Part shown: positions 42,405 to 52,100 of the stretch, in pieces
Layout: each line of letters opens with the position of its first letter
Numbering within the stretch: the first letter of the stretch is position 1
NCBI RefSeq assembly: GCF_009707955.1
Contig: NZ_WMDQ01000004.1
Location: forward strand, 248,001-312,000
Origin: Flavobacterium sp. LC2016-13
GTDB taxonomy: Bacteria; Bacteroidota; Bacteroidia; Flavobacteriales; Flavobacteriaceae
Direction of reading: 5' to 3'
DNA: 64,000 nt
Notes under the pieces: generated by a model
Seen by the model: the letters and a program-made list of their open reading frames with translations, nothing else
The model's database searches: none
What the model was told of the DNA's origin: nothing
Made by a program: the position numbers and the translations under genes

Positions 42405-42797
42405 ATGACAAAATTTACCAAAATGGGCTTAGTTGTTGCCGTATTTTTAACAACTATCTTTACTTATGCAATTGACGGAAAAGGTGATTATATCTTGTAT
42501 ATAAAAACCGGAAATGGAAAAGTGGTAAGCTTTACTCTAAATACCGTTGAAAAAGCAAATTTTTCAATCCTAGACGAAAACAATACTTTGTTGTACACAG
42601 GAGTACCATCTGCTGATGAAGACAATTTAGAGATTTCTAAAACTTTAAGTTTAGAGGCCTATCCAGCCGGAACTTATTTCTTAGCATTGAATTCTAATGG
42701 TAAAGTAGTAAAACATAAAATTACAGTTTCAACTAAAAAAGTAAAAACAGTTGTGTTAGATGAATCAGTAAACGAAAGTCCTGCATTTCGTCGTTAA
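42405..42797 (+). CDS. secreted paralogue 4, diverged member of the array
   Basis: A 130-residue exported protein with signal peptide (to about residue 22, FTYA) and the same domain plan: YILYIKTGNGKVVSFTLNTVEKANFSILDENNTLLYTG, then LEAYPAGTYFLALNSNGKVVKHKITV. It keeps AIDG after the signal and GTYFLAL but differs at most other positions, and it lacks the conserved upstream block. It is probably an older duplicate with a separate role. Confidence 0.7.
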   Translation: MTKFTKMGLVVAVFLTTIFTYAIDGKGDYILYIKTGNGKVVSFTLNTVEKANFSILDENNTLLYTGVPSADEDNLEISKTLSLEAYPAGTYFLALNSNGKVVKHKITVSTKKVKTVVLDESVNESPAFRR

Positions 42798-42817
42798 TCG
42801 TTTTATGCCTCCAAATT

Positions 42818-42852
42818 AAAAGCATCAGCCCCAAGCTGATGCTTTTTTTTTT
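42818..42852. terminator. bidirectional intrinsic terminator
   Basis: AAAAGCATCAGC / GCTGATGCTTTT with loop CCCAA, between convergent genes. Confidence 0.92.
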
Positions 42853-42858
42853 GATATT

Positions 42859-44064
42859 CTATTTTGGATTTGTTTCGGAAATCATCTTAAGCAATTCATC
42901 GCAATAGGTAACTTTATCTTTTTGTTGGGTTCTTTTGTTTTCTTCGGCAGCTTCGTAAACAAGAATATGAAACCAAACCAATATTCTGTTCGCCATATTT
43001 TGAGTCGAAACTTCTTTACTTAATTTCATAGTATCCAAATTTTTAAATTCTGTTTTCCAAAATTTAAAATTGTTAGAACTCTTGGCCAGTTCTAATTCTT
43101 TATAAAATTTAAGCGATAATTTGTCTAATATTTCTCCTTCTAATACCGTTATTTCATCCATTCGTGCTACTTCTTCCTTATATTCACGGGATTTTTTGAT
43201 TTCGGCAATTTTTGTTCTTATAAAACTGTCGTCATTTATATTAAAAGAAGTAATGCAATTTTCATAATTACGTACCGAAGAAATCATTTCTTTATTAAGC
43301 CTTAAACTATCGGCTATTTTTAAATTATTGTCATAAATTCTTTTAATAATAGTATCGTTTTTTGGTCTGATATTCTTTTTATAGGCCTGAATTTCTAACC
43401 AATCAAATGCACGAAGCATTTCGTTTTGTTTGGGCCATATATGATCTTCGTGAGAAATAAAAAGCGTATTGGTAATCTTTGCATTATCCAGCCAGGTTTT
43501 ATTAGCCACCATTTCCTGGTAATTCATATCCTTATCTCCTACCATACCCACATACGAAAACTTATTAGAAGGCGGAATAAACTTATCCAAATCATTAAAA
43601 GAAGCTCCGCAAGCTATAACGCCCTGAAAAAATCCAGACGATATTCCGTAAAAACTAGCCAATCGTGCACCACCCGAAAAACCCGAAATATAAAGTTGCG
43701 ACATATTAATATTATACATTCCCAATACATGATCGAACAACCTGTTTGCGGTAGCAACATTATTTTGTACTAAACCATTTTTTACATTATTAGAACATAC
43801 TAAAATATAATTATAGGTTTCTGCAGCCAATATAAACGGTTCTATTGCTATTTTTGCTCTAGCATCGGGATCAAAAATAAAAACTACTGCCGATGGAATT
43901 TGAGCATCATATTCTTTAGGAAAATATATGGCATAAGATTCATTTGGTGCATTGACAACTTTTACCGAATCATTAATAATTCCTGTTCGAAGTAATGGCG
44001 CATCCTGAGCATAATTACAAAACGTAACTAGAAGAAAAAGAAAACAATAGATAATATTTTTCAT
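42859..44064 (-). CDS. exported alpha/beta-hydrolase-like protein
   Basis: A 401-residue protein with signal peptide (CNYAQ, about residue 20). Residues 30-225 look like a serine hydrolase fold of the depolymerase/esterase type: VVFIFDPDARAKIAI, the nucleophile elbow ISGFSGGARLASFYG, IACGASFND, VGMVGDKDMNY and a candidate catalytic His in FISHEDHIWP. The last 170 residues are charged and helical without a recognised family. The substrate is unknown. It is monocistronic. Confidence 0.72.
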   Translation of the reverse strand: MKNIIYCFLFLLVTFCNYAQDAPLLRTGIINDSVKVVNAPNESYAIYFPKEYDAQIPSAVVFIFDPDARAKIAIEPFILAAETYNYILVCSNNVKNGLVQNNVATANRLFDHVLGMYNINMSQLYISGFSGGARLASFYGISSGFFQGVIACGASFNDLDKFIPPSNKFSYVGMVGDKDMNYQEMVANKTWLDNAKITNTLFISHEDHIWPKQNEMLRAFDWLEIQAYKKNIRPKNDTIIKRIYDNNLKIADSLRLNKEMISSVRNYENCITSFNINDDSFIRTKIAEIKKSREYKEEVARMDEITVLEGEILDKLSLKFYKELELAKSSNNFKFWKTEFKNLDTMKLSKEVSTQNMANRILVWFHILVYEAAEENKRTQQKDKVTYCDELLKMISETNPK

Positions 44065-44097
44065 TAAACTAAAATATAAAAAATAAGTTTAAAGCAT

Positions 44098-44127
44098 AAA
44101 AAAAACCTTTCATTTCTGAAAGGTTTT
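44098..44127 (-). terminator. intrinsic terminator of the XRE regulator gene
   Basis: AAAACCTTTCA / TGAAAGGTTTT with loop TTTC, followed by T residues on the minus strand. Confidence 0.88.
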
Positions 44128-44140
44128 GAAATTAATATCT

Positions 44141-44548
44141 TTATTTCTCTTTGAGTAATTTCTCTAAATATTCGATTTTGTCTTGTTCCGATTTAAGCAA
44201 ACGTTCGTAAAGCTTTTTATTTTCTTCTACGGTTTCCATTAATTTATCTAATGGATTAAAAGTGCAAGTATTATAACTATTAAAATTATTATCCGAATCA
44301 TTAAATGTATTAAAGTAATTAATCATACCTTCTTCTGAAAAACTTTTAATTGCTTCAACTGTTACACCAAGCGCTTTTGCAACTTCAATTAATTTTGCTT
44401 CATCTATTGTTTCGCTGTTTTCTAAAGCAGAAATCGCTTGTTGATTTGTTCCTAAAGCTTGCGCCAAAGCTTCCTGTTTCATATCACGAAGTTCACGAAT
44501 ACGGCTTATTTTTCGCCCTATATGATTTGGTTTTGTAAGTGTGCTCAT
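44141..44548 (-). CDS. XRE-family helix-turn-helix regulator
   Basis: A 135-residue DNA-binding protein. The N-terminal Cro/C1 helix-turn-helix (about 10-66) reads KISRIRELRDMKQEALAQALGTNQQAISALEN, followed by an Asn-rich linker and a C-terminal coiled-coil helix (about 105-133, KLYERLLKSEQDKIEYLEKLLKE) that probably dimerises. A TATCTTTG box (44553-44560, minus strand) ends only five bases before the ATG, so the mRNA may be leaderless, as in some phage-type repressors. The target is unknown. Confidence 0.85.
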   Translation of the reverse strand: MSTLTKPNHIGRKISRIRELRDMKQEALAQALGTNQQAISALENSETIDEAKLIEVAKALGVTVEAIKSFSEEGMINYFNTFNDSDNNFNSYNTCTFNPLDKLMETVEENKKLYERLLKSEQDKIEYLEKLLKEK

Positions 44549-44552
44549 AATT

Positions 44553-44560
44553 CAAAGATA
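44553..44560 (-). promoter_or_regulatory. -7 box directly before the XRE regulator
   Basis: TATCTTTG on the minus strand, an exact TAnnTTTG match. TTTG lies 21 bases further upstream as a possible -33 box, slightly beyond the usual spacing. Confidence 0.5.
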
Positions 44561-44755
44561 ATAATTAAGTGGAATAAGTGGCAAAATGTAAAAAACATAT
44601 TTAACGCTGTACAAAACGGACAAAAATGATTTGGTACAGAACAATCAATTTCTTTCTTCGCCGGACAAAACAAAAGTACGATTTTTCTTTCTATAATTTT
44701 ATAAAAGCCAAATTGTAAAACGCTTAACAAGATACAAATTAAAAATATACGCCTT

Positions 44756-45076
44756 ATGCAAACAAATGAAACAGAAACTTTAGCAAGACTTAAAAAATTA
44801 ACTGCACTACATTTCCGCACACTAAAACCCGCCAATGACAATTCTAAAAACTACATCGCTCAAATTGAGATTTTAAATTATTTTGAATTGGGTTGTGTTA
44901 TAACTGATATGATAAAATTATGTATTTTGGCACTCGATCACGATATGCATAAAGTTGAAGAGAAGAAAAATCAATCTATAAATGTGAGTTTGGTTTTAGA
45001 AACTGTTTTGCAATTGTTTCCTTTAAGTGAAATGGAGTTTTTGAGTTGTGTTGGGGAGGTTGTTGATGGGGATTAA
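44756..45076 (+). CDS. unknown cytoplasmic protein
   Basis: A 106-residue protein, helical, with no signal peptide. It starts MQTNETETLARLKKLTALHF and contains IEILNYFELGCVITDMIKLCILALDHD and LVLETVLQLFPLSEMEFL. I do not recognise the family. It is divergent from the XRE regulator with a 207-base gap, a frequent layout for a regulator and its target, but nothing else supports that link. Confidence 0.55.
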   Translation: MQTNETETLARLKKLTALHFRTLKPANDNSKNYIAQIEILNYFELGCVITDMIKLCILALDHDMHKVEEKKNQSINVSLVLETVLQLFPLSEMEFLSCVGEVVDGD

Positions 45077-45109
45077 ATTCGATTCTTGAATGCATTTATA
45101 TTTTTAGAT

Positions 45110-45215
45110 TCTGCTGGCGCGAGCGTCCCGCTCGTGCACATCAACTGAATTTTAATTTTGTTATATAAACTTTGGGTTCACGAGCGGGACGCTCGCGCTA
45201 GCAGGGGCGAGCGGA
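45110..45215. repeat. intergenic inverted repeat, family E
   Basis: GCTGGCGCGAGCGTCCCGCTCGTG faces CACGAGCGGGACGCTCGCGCTAGC. Each arm is itself a small palindrome (GAGCG...CGCTC). It is the most GC-rich spot in the window and marks the downstream edge of the two-component locus. Confidence 0.92.
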
Positions 45216-45256
45216 GAAACTATTTTTTTCCTAAACTAATCCAATTATTTATTTTC

Positions 45257-46189
45257 TCAATGAGAAATAATATATTTAGATAATTCTTCATCCTTTAATT
45301 CTCTAGCACTAGCTTGACTTCTGATATAAAACGCATTATATTCAGCTCCATTTTTAGGTCTTTTTCGTAAATAAACTGGGGTGTGGTGTTTTCCTTTAAC
45401 AATTATACTGCAGACAGTTTTACCTTCAACAATATAAAATTTTATATCTGGCAGATTTTTCTGAAAAGCATTTCCAAATTTGCTTTCTACTAAATTATCA
45501 ATTAATAATCTAAAATGATCTATTTTATTTCCTTCTTTTAAAGTATTAAAATCTCCATTTTCAAGACCAATTATATTCTGACTATCATCTACCCCAATTA
45601 AAAGCTGACCTCCTTCAGAATTTGCAAATGCTGCTAAATTTTTTAAAACATCAAAACGAAGATCTCTATTTTCAGTTTGTGCATTCATACAAAACTGAAT
45701 AGATGATTTATATTCTAGATGTTTTCCTTCACCATTCTTAATAATTTTTAAAATTTCTTTTTCTTCATAACTCAGAATTCTTTGAGAGTGATTATTAGAG
45801 TAGTGCTCCAATTTCAAAAACAATCTATCAATTTCTTTAGATTCCTTTTTATAAACTTCCACCGTTTTTGTATTAAAAAACATTTTAATACCATCTAAAG
45901 CTTTTTCATCTCCAGTTAAAATAACTTTTGGAAGATCTGGATACTCTTGGTTTAAAAGTGTTAAAGCGGAACCAATAAAATCTTCTTTCTCAATTTTTTG
46001 ATCATTGGTCATTAAACACTTAATATCTAAAATTACAGCCACAATTTCTAAATGTAATTCGGGAAGAATTTCTTTTAAATCTTCGAAACTTTTGCCCCAA
46101 GCAATTCTAAATCCTTTGTTTTGTGCTATAATTTTAAAAGTATCTTTAAACTCTTCTTTATCGTCAATCAATAATATACTTTTACTCAT
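45257..46189 (-). CDS. response-regulator receiver fused to an AlbA_2 (Schlafen-type) domain
   Basis: A 310-residue protein joining a phosphoacceptor domain to a putative nucleic-acid-binding domain. The receiver (1-125) has the acidic pair Asp9-Asp10, candidate phosphoacceptor Asp55 (AVILDIKC), Thr92 (ILTGD) and Lys114. The AlbA_2 domain (about 148-310) has GEGKHLEYKSSIQ, NLAAFANSEGGQLLIGVDD and FYIRSQASARELKDEEL, typical of Schlafen/AlbA_2 regulators. It overlaps the 911-residue kinase-like gene by eight bases and is almost certainly its phosphorylation partner. A conventional DNA-binding output domain is absent. Confidence 0.85.
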   Translation of the reverse strand: MSKSILLIDDKEEFKDTFKIIAQNKGFRIAWGKSFEDLKEILPELHLEIVAVILDIKCLMTNDQKIEKEDFIGSALTLLNQEYPDLPKVILTGDEKALDGIKMFFNTKTVEVYKKESKEIDRLFLKLEHYSNNHSQRILSYEEKEILKIIKNGEGKHLEYKSSIQFCMNAQTENRDLRFDVLKNLAAFANSEGGQLLIGVDDSQNIIGLENGDFNTLKEGNKIDHFRLLIDNLVESKFGNAFQKNLPDIKFYIVEGKTVCSIIVKGKHHTPVYLRKRPKNGAEYNAFYIRSQASARELKDEELSKYIISH

Positions 46190-48917
46190 TTTCTGTATGT
46201 TTTAGAGGCAATTCAATTATTATATGTACACCTTTTTTAAAATTTTCATCAACTTTTAAAGAGCCTTTATGAGCTTCAACTATTTTATTTATATAGTATC
46301 CTCCGATACCTGTACCATTACTATCTCTTGATTTGGTCAAAATAGATTTATATTCTTTTTCAGTAATCGTCAATGGAAGTCCATTACATTTATAATCAAA
46401 TGTTACAATTGCTCGATTTATATCAGTTGTAACATTAAATGATATCTTATTATTAGACGGCTTTTTAAAACTATGTTCTTTTGCATTCAAAATCAAAGTA
46501 TTAATTAAATCCTCAATATGTGTTTTAGATAATTCAATCATTATTTCATCTCCAACAATTTCAATCGAGAAATTTTCATTTCTGTAATCATTCTTAATTT
46601 CATTTAATAGATTTTTAAAATCTATTCTAGAATATTGAAGATCTAAATTGATCGCTTTTTCAACATCCAATAAAATAGAATTTAATGTTTGTGCCTTTTT
46701 TAATGATATTTCTAAAATTTCTCCTAAATACATATTTTCAGGAACTTCAAAACCTTTTTTAGGGATCAATATTGGATCATTTTTATGATATTGAGTAAAC
46801 TCGCTAAGATTATTTTTACTAACTATTCTATTTGCTTTATCTACTATAGTTGCAATACTTGTTAAGTTGTGTCTCAATTGATGTGTTAGTGTTCTAACAA
46901 TATTTAATTCTCTTTCTTGAGCATCTTCAATGTAACCAATTTTTTTAAAACGTTCATCTACTCTTGCTCTTTCTGCTGCTATACTATTTGCTTTGTGAAA
47001 TTCAATAAAATTATTTTGACTTACTAAATCTAGGATAGGAATTATTAATTCTTTTATTGAAGGAATAGTTAGAAAAGGCATAATTGATTTACTTAATTTC
47101 TTTTCTATTTGGTTAATTAAAAAATCACTATAAAATTGATAGTATAAAAATTCTAATGATATTTTATTATTAGATCTTGGGAACAACGCAATAACATTAC
47201 TGTGCAAAATTATTCTTTCAAAACCTTTCGTTGGTTTAAAGTAAGTTGGCTTAATATTATCGCCAATTTTAGCTATTATTAAACACTCTTTTTCTATTAT
47301 ATATTTTTCATATTTAGGATTATCTGATTCTATGTAATCTTTTATATTCACTTTAGAGAGATACACATCCAATATATTTCTTTCTAAATTTTCTATTTTA
47401 ACAAAAGGAATTCCATCGCTTTTATTCACATCTTCTTTATCTATTGGAGCAGTCCCAGAAATTAGAATCATCAAATCATGTAAATACATTGCATTTCCTG
47501 AAAGCAATAGTTTTCTTACCTCAATTAACTCATTTGTATATTTTGCAGGACTGAGATTGTTTAGCTCTAATAAATGATCTATTTGAACTACTTGAACAAA
47601 TGGATTATTTATAAATTCTTCAAAATAAAATTCAAGTATTTCATTAACATCAATGCCAACATAATTTGTGTTTTCAGGTAAATTAATGAATTTTATTTTT
47701 CCTTTTTGATTTAACGTTTTTGATTTATTTAAAACTAAAATAGAGGCTTTTCCATTGGTATAAGGTTTTAAAGCACCATTTGGCAAAGATATAACAGCTT
47801 CAATAAAATCGTTTTTTATCAGGATATTTCTAATTTGCTCATCAACACCTGTTTTAAATAAAAAACTTTCAGATACTGTAAATACAGCTTTTCCTTTTTC
47901 AGAAAGTTTTGAAATACTAAATAAAATAAAAGCTCCAAAGCTCTTTGCTCTTTTTGGAAAATTATAGTCTATTAGATGTAAGAATTCAATAAAATCATTC
48001 ACACTAATTCCTTCCATAGGAAGATCTCCAATTATATAATCATATTTTCTATCATTATGTAATTGTTCAAAACAGTTTTCCGCATTTATAGATGATGAAA
48101 GGTCGCCATTCATAATTTGATTCATGAATGATATTTGAGCAATTCTATAATTTATTTCAGAACCATAAATTTCTATTTCTTTTGAAATTCTAAAAGCTTC
48201 TGTCAAGAAACCTCCTGTTCCACAGACAGGGTCATATAATCTCCCCTTTTTAGGATCAAGTATTTTTGACATTAATTCAATTATAGGTCTAGGAGTTCTA
48301 ATTAATCTGGTTTTTAAGCTTTCTCCATTATTAATCTCTAAAATATATTCAAATGCTTTACCAAATTCTTCATCTTTAAAATCACGAGTATTAAATTCAC
48401 TTAACGGTTTAAGTAATTTATCAATTTTACTTAATGAATTTATTTCTAATAACCCTCGAAGATCTTCAAATATTTTTGAATCAAGATGTCTAGATTCATT
48501 TGATTGATAATAATTAAAGTTATAATGGACATCATTATTAAAACGATATAAAAATTCATTACCACTTATCTTGTCTATATTTTTTAGATCGCTAAGCCTT
48601 TTATAATAAAATAATGCCGCAATAATAAATTCAAGATCTGAGATATTATATAATCCTTTTAAATTATTGCTTAAATCCCAATAAGAAAAAAGTAGATTAC
48701 TCCACTTAAGGTTACTTGTTAAAATTACATATCCATTAATATTATGAAAAAGTTCAGAATATCTTAAAACTCTTAATCTTATCTGTGATCCAGTAAGCTT
48801 CTTAAAATCTTCTCTTATGTATAGATTTTCCTCATTAATTTCTTTTGCAATTTCATCAAATGTTAAAGGTACGTTCTTCTTATCTAATAGATATTTTATT
48901 GACTCATGTAACTTCAT
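46182..48917 (-). CDS. N6-methylase-like and specificity-like protein fused to a histidine kinase core
   Basis: A 911-residue multidomain protein. Residues 1-70 resemble a winged helix (HARE-like). About 185-470 is a type I HsdM-like methylase: SAM motif DPVCGTGGFL (229-238), but GDLP (297-300) where the catalytic NPPY/F should be. About 475-640 resembles an HsdS target-recognition half (ending FLTIPSIKELIIPI). Residues 665-911 look like a histidine kinase: LTHQLRHNL with His679 in the phosphoacceptor position, N-box LILNAKEHS (808-816) and G-box GTGIGGYYI (868-876). The usual DNG motif reads CNG. There is no transmembrane segment. It probably senses DNA or DNA modification and signals to the downstream regulator. 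Confidence 0.8.
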   Translation of the reverse strand: MKLHESIKYLLDKKNVPLTFDEIAKEINEENLYIREDFKKLTGSQIRLRVLRYSELFHNINGYVILTSNLKWSNLLFSYWDLSNNLKGLYNISDLEFIIAALFYYKRLSDLKNIDKISGNEFLYRFNNDVHYNFNYYQSNESRHLDSKIFEDLRGLLEINSLSKIDKLLKPLSEFNTRDFKDEEFGKAFEYILEINNGESLKTRLIRTPRPIIELMSKILDPKKGRLYDPVCGTGGFLTEAFRISKEIEIYGSEINYRIAQISFMNQIMNGDLSSSINAENCFEQLHNDRKYDYIIGDLPMEGISVNDFIEFLHLIDYNFPKRAKSFGAFILFSISKLSEKGKAVFTVSESFLFKTGVDEQIRNILIKNDFIEAVISLPNGALKPYTNGKASILVLNKSKTLNQKGKIKFINLPENTNYVGIDVNEILEFYFEEFINNPFVQVVQIDHLLELNNLSPAKYTNELIEVRKLLLSGNAMYLHDLMILISGTAPIDKEDVNKSDGIPFVKIENLERNILDVYLSKVNIKDYIESDNPKYEKYIIEKECLIIAKIGDNIKPTYFKPTKGFERIILHSNVIALFPRSNNKISLEFLYYQFYSDFLINQIEKKLSKSIMPFLTIPSIKELIIPILDLVSQNNFIEFHKANSIAAERARVDERFKKIGYIEDAQERELNIVRTLTHQLRHNLTSIATIVDKANRIVSKNNLSEFTQYHKNDPILIPKKGFEVPENMYLGEILEISLKKAQTLNSILLDVEKAINLDLQYSRIDFKNLLNEIKNDYRNENFSIEIVGDEIMIELSKTHIEDLINTLILNAKEHSFKKPSNNKISFNVTTDINRAIVTFDYKCNGLPLTITEKEYKSILTKSRDSNGTGIGGYYINKIVEAHKGSLKVDENFKKGVHIIIELPLKHTENE

Positions 48918-49086
48918 AATTTATATTCTCTTAAATAAATATTCATAAACGTAAGTAAAAATAATTACGAAAGAGAGTTTTTTTTGATTAATATTATTTC
49001 CTACAGCTAATATAGACAAAGATTTTTCTATAAACTTGAGGAAAACCGTAAACGAGATAATTTAGTATAATCAATTTTATAAAAAC

Positions 49087-49116
49087 AAAAAAACCTCCCA
49101 TTTCTGAGAGGTTTTC
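49087..49116 (-). terminator. intrinsic terminator of the icmF gene
   Basis: AAAACCTCcCA / TGAGAGGTTTT with loop TTTC, on the minus strand past the stop codon. Confidence 0.85.
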
Positions 49117-49139
49117 CATATCATTAAAAAATAAAAAAA

Positions 49140-52100
49140 TTACATATTCCTTCTATACTGCCCGCCAACTTCAAACAATGCCGAAGTAATTTGCCCTAAA
49201 GAACAAACCTTTGTAGCTTCCATTAAATGGTCGAATAAGTTTTCGTTTTTAATCGCAGCTTCTTGTAATTTGTTTAAATGCTCGTTTACTTTTGCTTCGT
49301 GAAATTGGTGCAAATTATCCAGCATCGTAATTTGGTATTGTTTTTCTTCTTCGGTGGCGCGAATTACTTCTGCCGGAATTACCGTTGGCGAACCTTTTGA
49401 ACTCAGGAATGTATTTACACCCACAATTGGGAAATCTCCGTTGTGTTTTAAGGTTTCATAATACAAACTTTCTTCCTGAATTTTAGATCTTTGGTACATG
49501 GTTTCCATTGCGCCAAGAACTCCGCCACGTTCTGTAATTCTGTCGAATTCCTGAAGAACCGCAGCTTCAACCAAATCAGTTAATTCTTCGATGATAAACG
49601 AACCTTGAATTGGGTTTTCGTTTTTCGCTAAACCTAATTCTTTATTGATAATCAACTGAATCGCCATTGCTCTACGAACAGATTCTTCTGTTGGTGTTGT
49701 AATCGCTTCGTCGTAAGCATTGGTGTGCAATGAATTACAGTTATCGTAAATAGCGTATAAAGCCTGTAAAGTCGTTCTAATATCATTAAAATCAATTTCC
49801 TGCGCGTGCAACGAACGTCCCGAAGTTTGAATATGATATTTTAGCATTTGCGCTCTTTCGTTGGCTCCGTATTTGTTTTTCATGGCTTTTGCCCAAATTT
49901 TACGCGCCACACGACCAATAACCGAATATTCAGGATCAACTCCATTTGAGAAGAAGAACGATAAATTTGGCCCAAAATCATTGATGCTCATTCCGCGGCT
50001 CAAATAATATTCCACGTAAGTGAAACCATTTGAAAGCGTAAATGCCAATTGCGTAATTGGGTTCGCGCCCGCCTCTGCAATATGATATCCTGAAATCGAA
50101 ACCGAATAGAAATTACGAACGTTTTTAGTAATAAAATATTCCTGAACGTCGCCCATTAATCGCAAAGCAAATTCGGTTGAGAAAATACACGTATTCTGCG
50201 CCTGATCTTCTTTCAAAATATCGGCCTGAACCGTTCCACGAACTTGCGATAATGTTTTTACTTTTATGTCATTATAAACATCCAAAGGCAAAACCTGATC
50301 TCCGGTAACACCCAAAAGCATTAATCCTAAACCGTTGTTTCCTTCCGGCAAATCGCCTTGGTATTTTGGGCGTTCTGTTCCTTTTTCCTTATATATTTTG
50401 TTGATTTTAGCTTCAACTTCTTTTTCTAAATCATTCTCCTTAATATAATACTCACATTGCTGATCGATTGCTGCATTCATAAAGAAACCTAACAACATTG
50501 GCGCTGGCCCGTTTATCGTCATACTTACCGATGTTAAAGCATGAACCAAATCGAAACCTGAATACAGTTTTTTAGCATCATCCAAACAACAGATTGAAAC
50601 TCCTGCATTTCCAATTTTTCCGTAAATATCAGGACGAATATCCGGATCGTTTCCGTATAAAGTTACACTATCAAAAGCGGTTGAAAGTCGTTTTGCAGGT
50701 AATCCTGCGCTTACATAATGAAAACGTTTGTTGGTTCTTTCCGGTCCTCCCTCGCCCGCAAACATTCTCGACGGATCTTCGCCTTCACGTTTAAACGGAT
50801 ACAATCCTGAAGCAAACGGAAATTCTCCTGGAACATTTTCCTGTAAATTCCAACGTAAAATATCGCCCCAAGCTTCATATTTAGGCAAAGCAATTTTCGG
50901 GATTTGTAAATGCGATAAACTTTCAGAATGTGTCGCAATCTTAATTTCTTTATCACGAACTTTAAACGAGTAAACCGGATTTTTGTATTTGGCAACCTTT
51001 TCATCCCAATTCAGGATAATTTCCCAATTGTACGGATCTAAATCCATTTTTACTTTATCAAACTGATTCAGTAAAAGATTTAAAAAGATTCTGTTTTCAT
51101 CATGTGCTTCAGTTGCAGTTGGCAAAACAGTTGAATCGTCGATTCCTGCTTTATTAATTTGCGGAATTTTCCCAGAAACCGATTCAATCGTTTTAAAGAT
51201 TCCGTATAATTTTTGCGCTACTTTTTGTTGCGAAAGTGCGCTTTCGTCATAACTTCTGTTGTTCTCTGCAATTTCAGATAAATAACGTGTTCTGTGTGGC
51301 GGAATCACGAAGATTTTCTCGCTCATTTCTTTCGTAATCTGAAAAGTCGATTTTAACTCAGAACTTGTTTTTTCGACTACTTTATCCATAATCGCTTTAT
51401 AAAGCGTGTTCATTCCCGGATCATTAAACTGCGAAGCAATGGTTCCGAAAACCGGCATTTCATCAGGATTTTTATCCCATAAATTATGATTGCGCTGATA
51501 TTGTTTTTTAACGTCACGAATCGCGTCTAATGCGCCTCTTTTATCAAACTTATTTAAAGCTACTAAATCAGCAAAATCAAGCATGTCGATTTTCTCCAAT
51601 TGTGTTGCCGCTCCAAACTCCGGTGTCATTACATATAAGGATACATCAGAATGGTCCATAATCTCCGTATCCGATTGTCCGATTCCTGAAGTTTCCAGAA
51701 TAATCAAATCGTATTTTGCGGCTTTTAAAACCTGAATCGCTTCGGCCACATATTTAGACAAAGCCAAATTAGACTGACGTGTCGCCAACGAACGCATATA
51801 AACACGTGGATTATTTATGGCATTCATTCTAATTCTGTCTCCTAAAAGTGCTCCTCCGGTTTTTCTCTTCGAAGGATCGACAGAAATTAATCCGATTGTT
51901 TTTTCTGGAAAATCAATTAAAAAGCGACGTACCAATTCATCAACCAAAGATGATTTTCCTGCTCCACCAGTTCCTGTAATTCCCAGAACCGGAATTTTAG
52001 AATTGGTGTTGTTTTCGTGAATTTTATCAAAAACAGGTTTTGCAATTTCGGGGAAATTTTCTGCCGCCGAAATCAAACGTGCAATTGCTGTTGGAATTTT

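Noticed and set aside
39420..42797. CRISPR-like array from regularly recurring blocks
   Set aside because: The repeats are 770-950 bases apart and enclose genes. They are duplicated gene cassettes, not direct repeats with spacers.
44545..44841. A 98-codon minus-strand frame rich in Cys and Phe
   Set aside because: It overlaps the start of the plus-strand gene at 44756 and the XRE promoter region, and its composition is that of a shadow frame.
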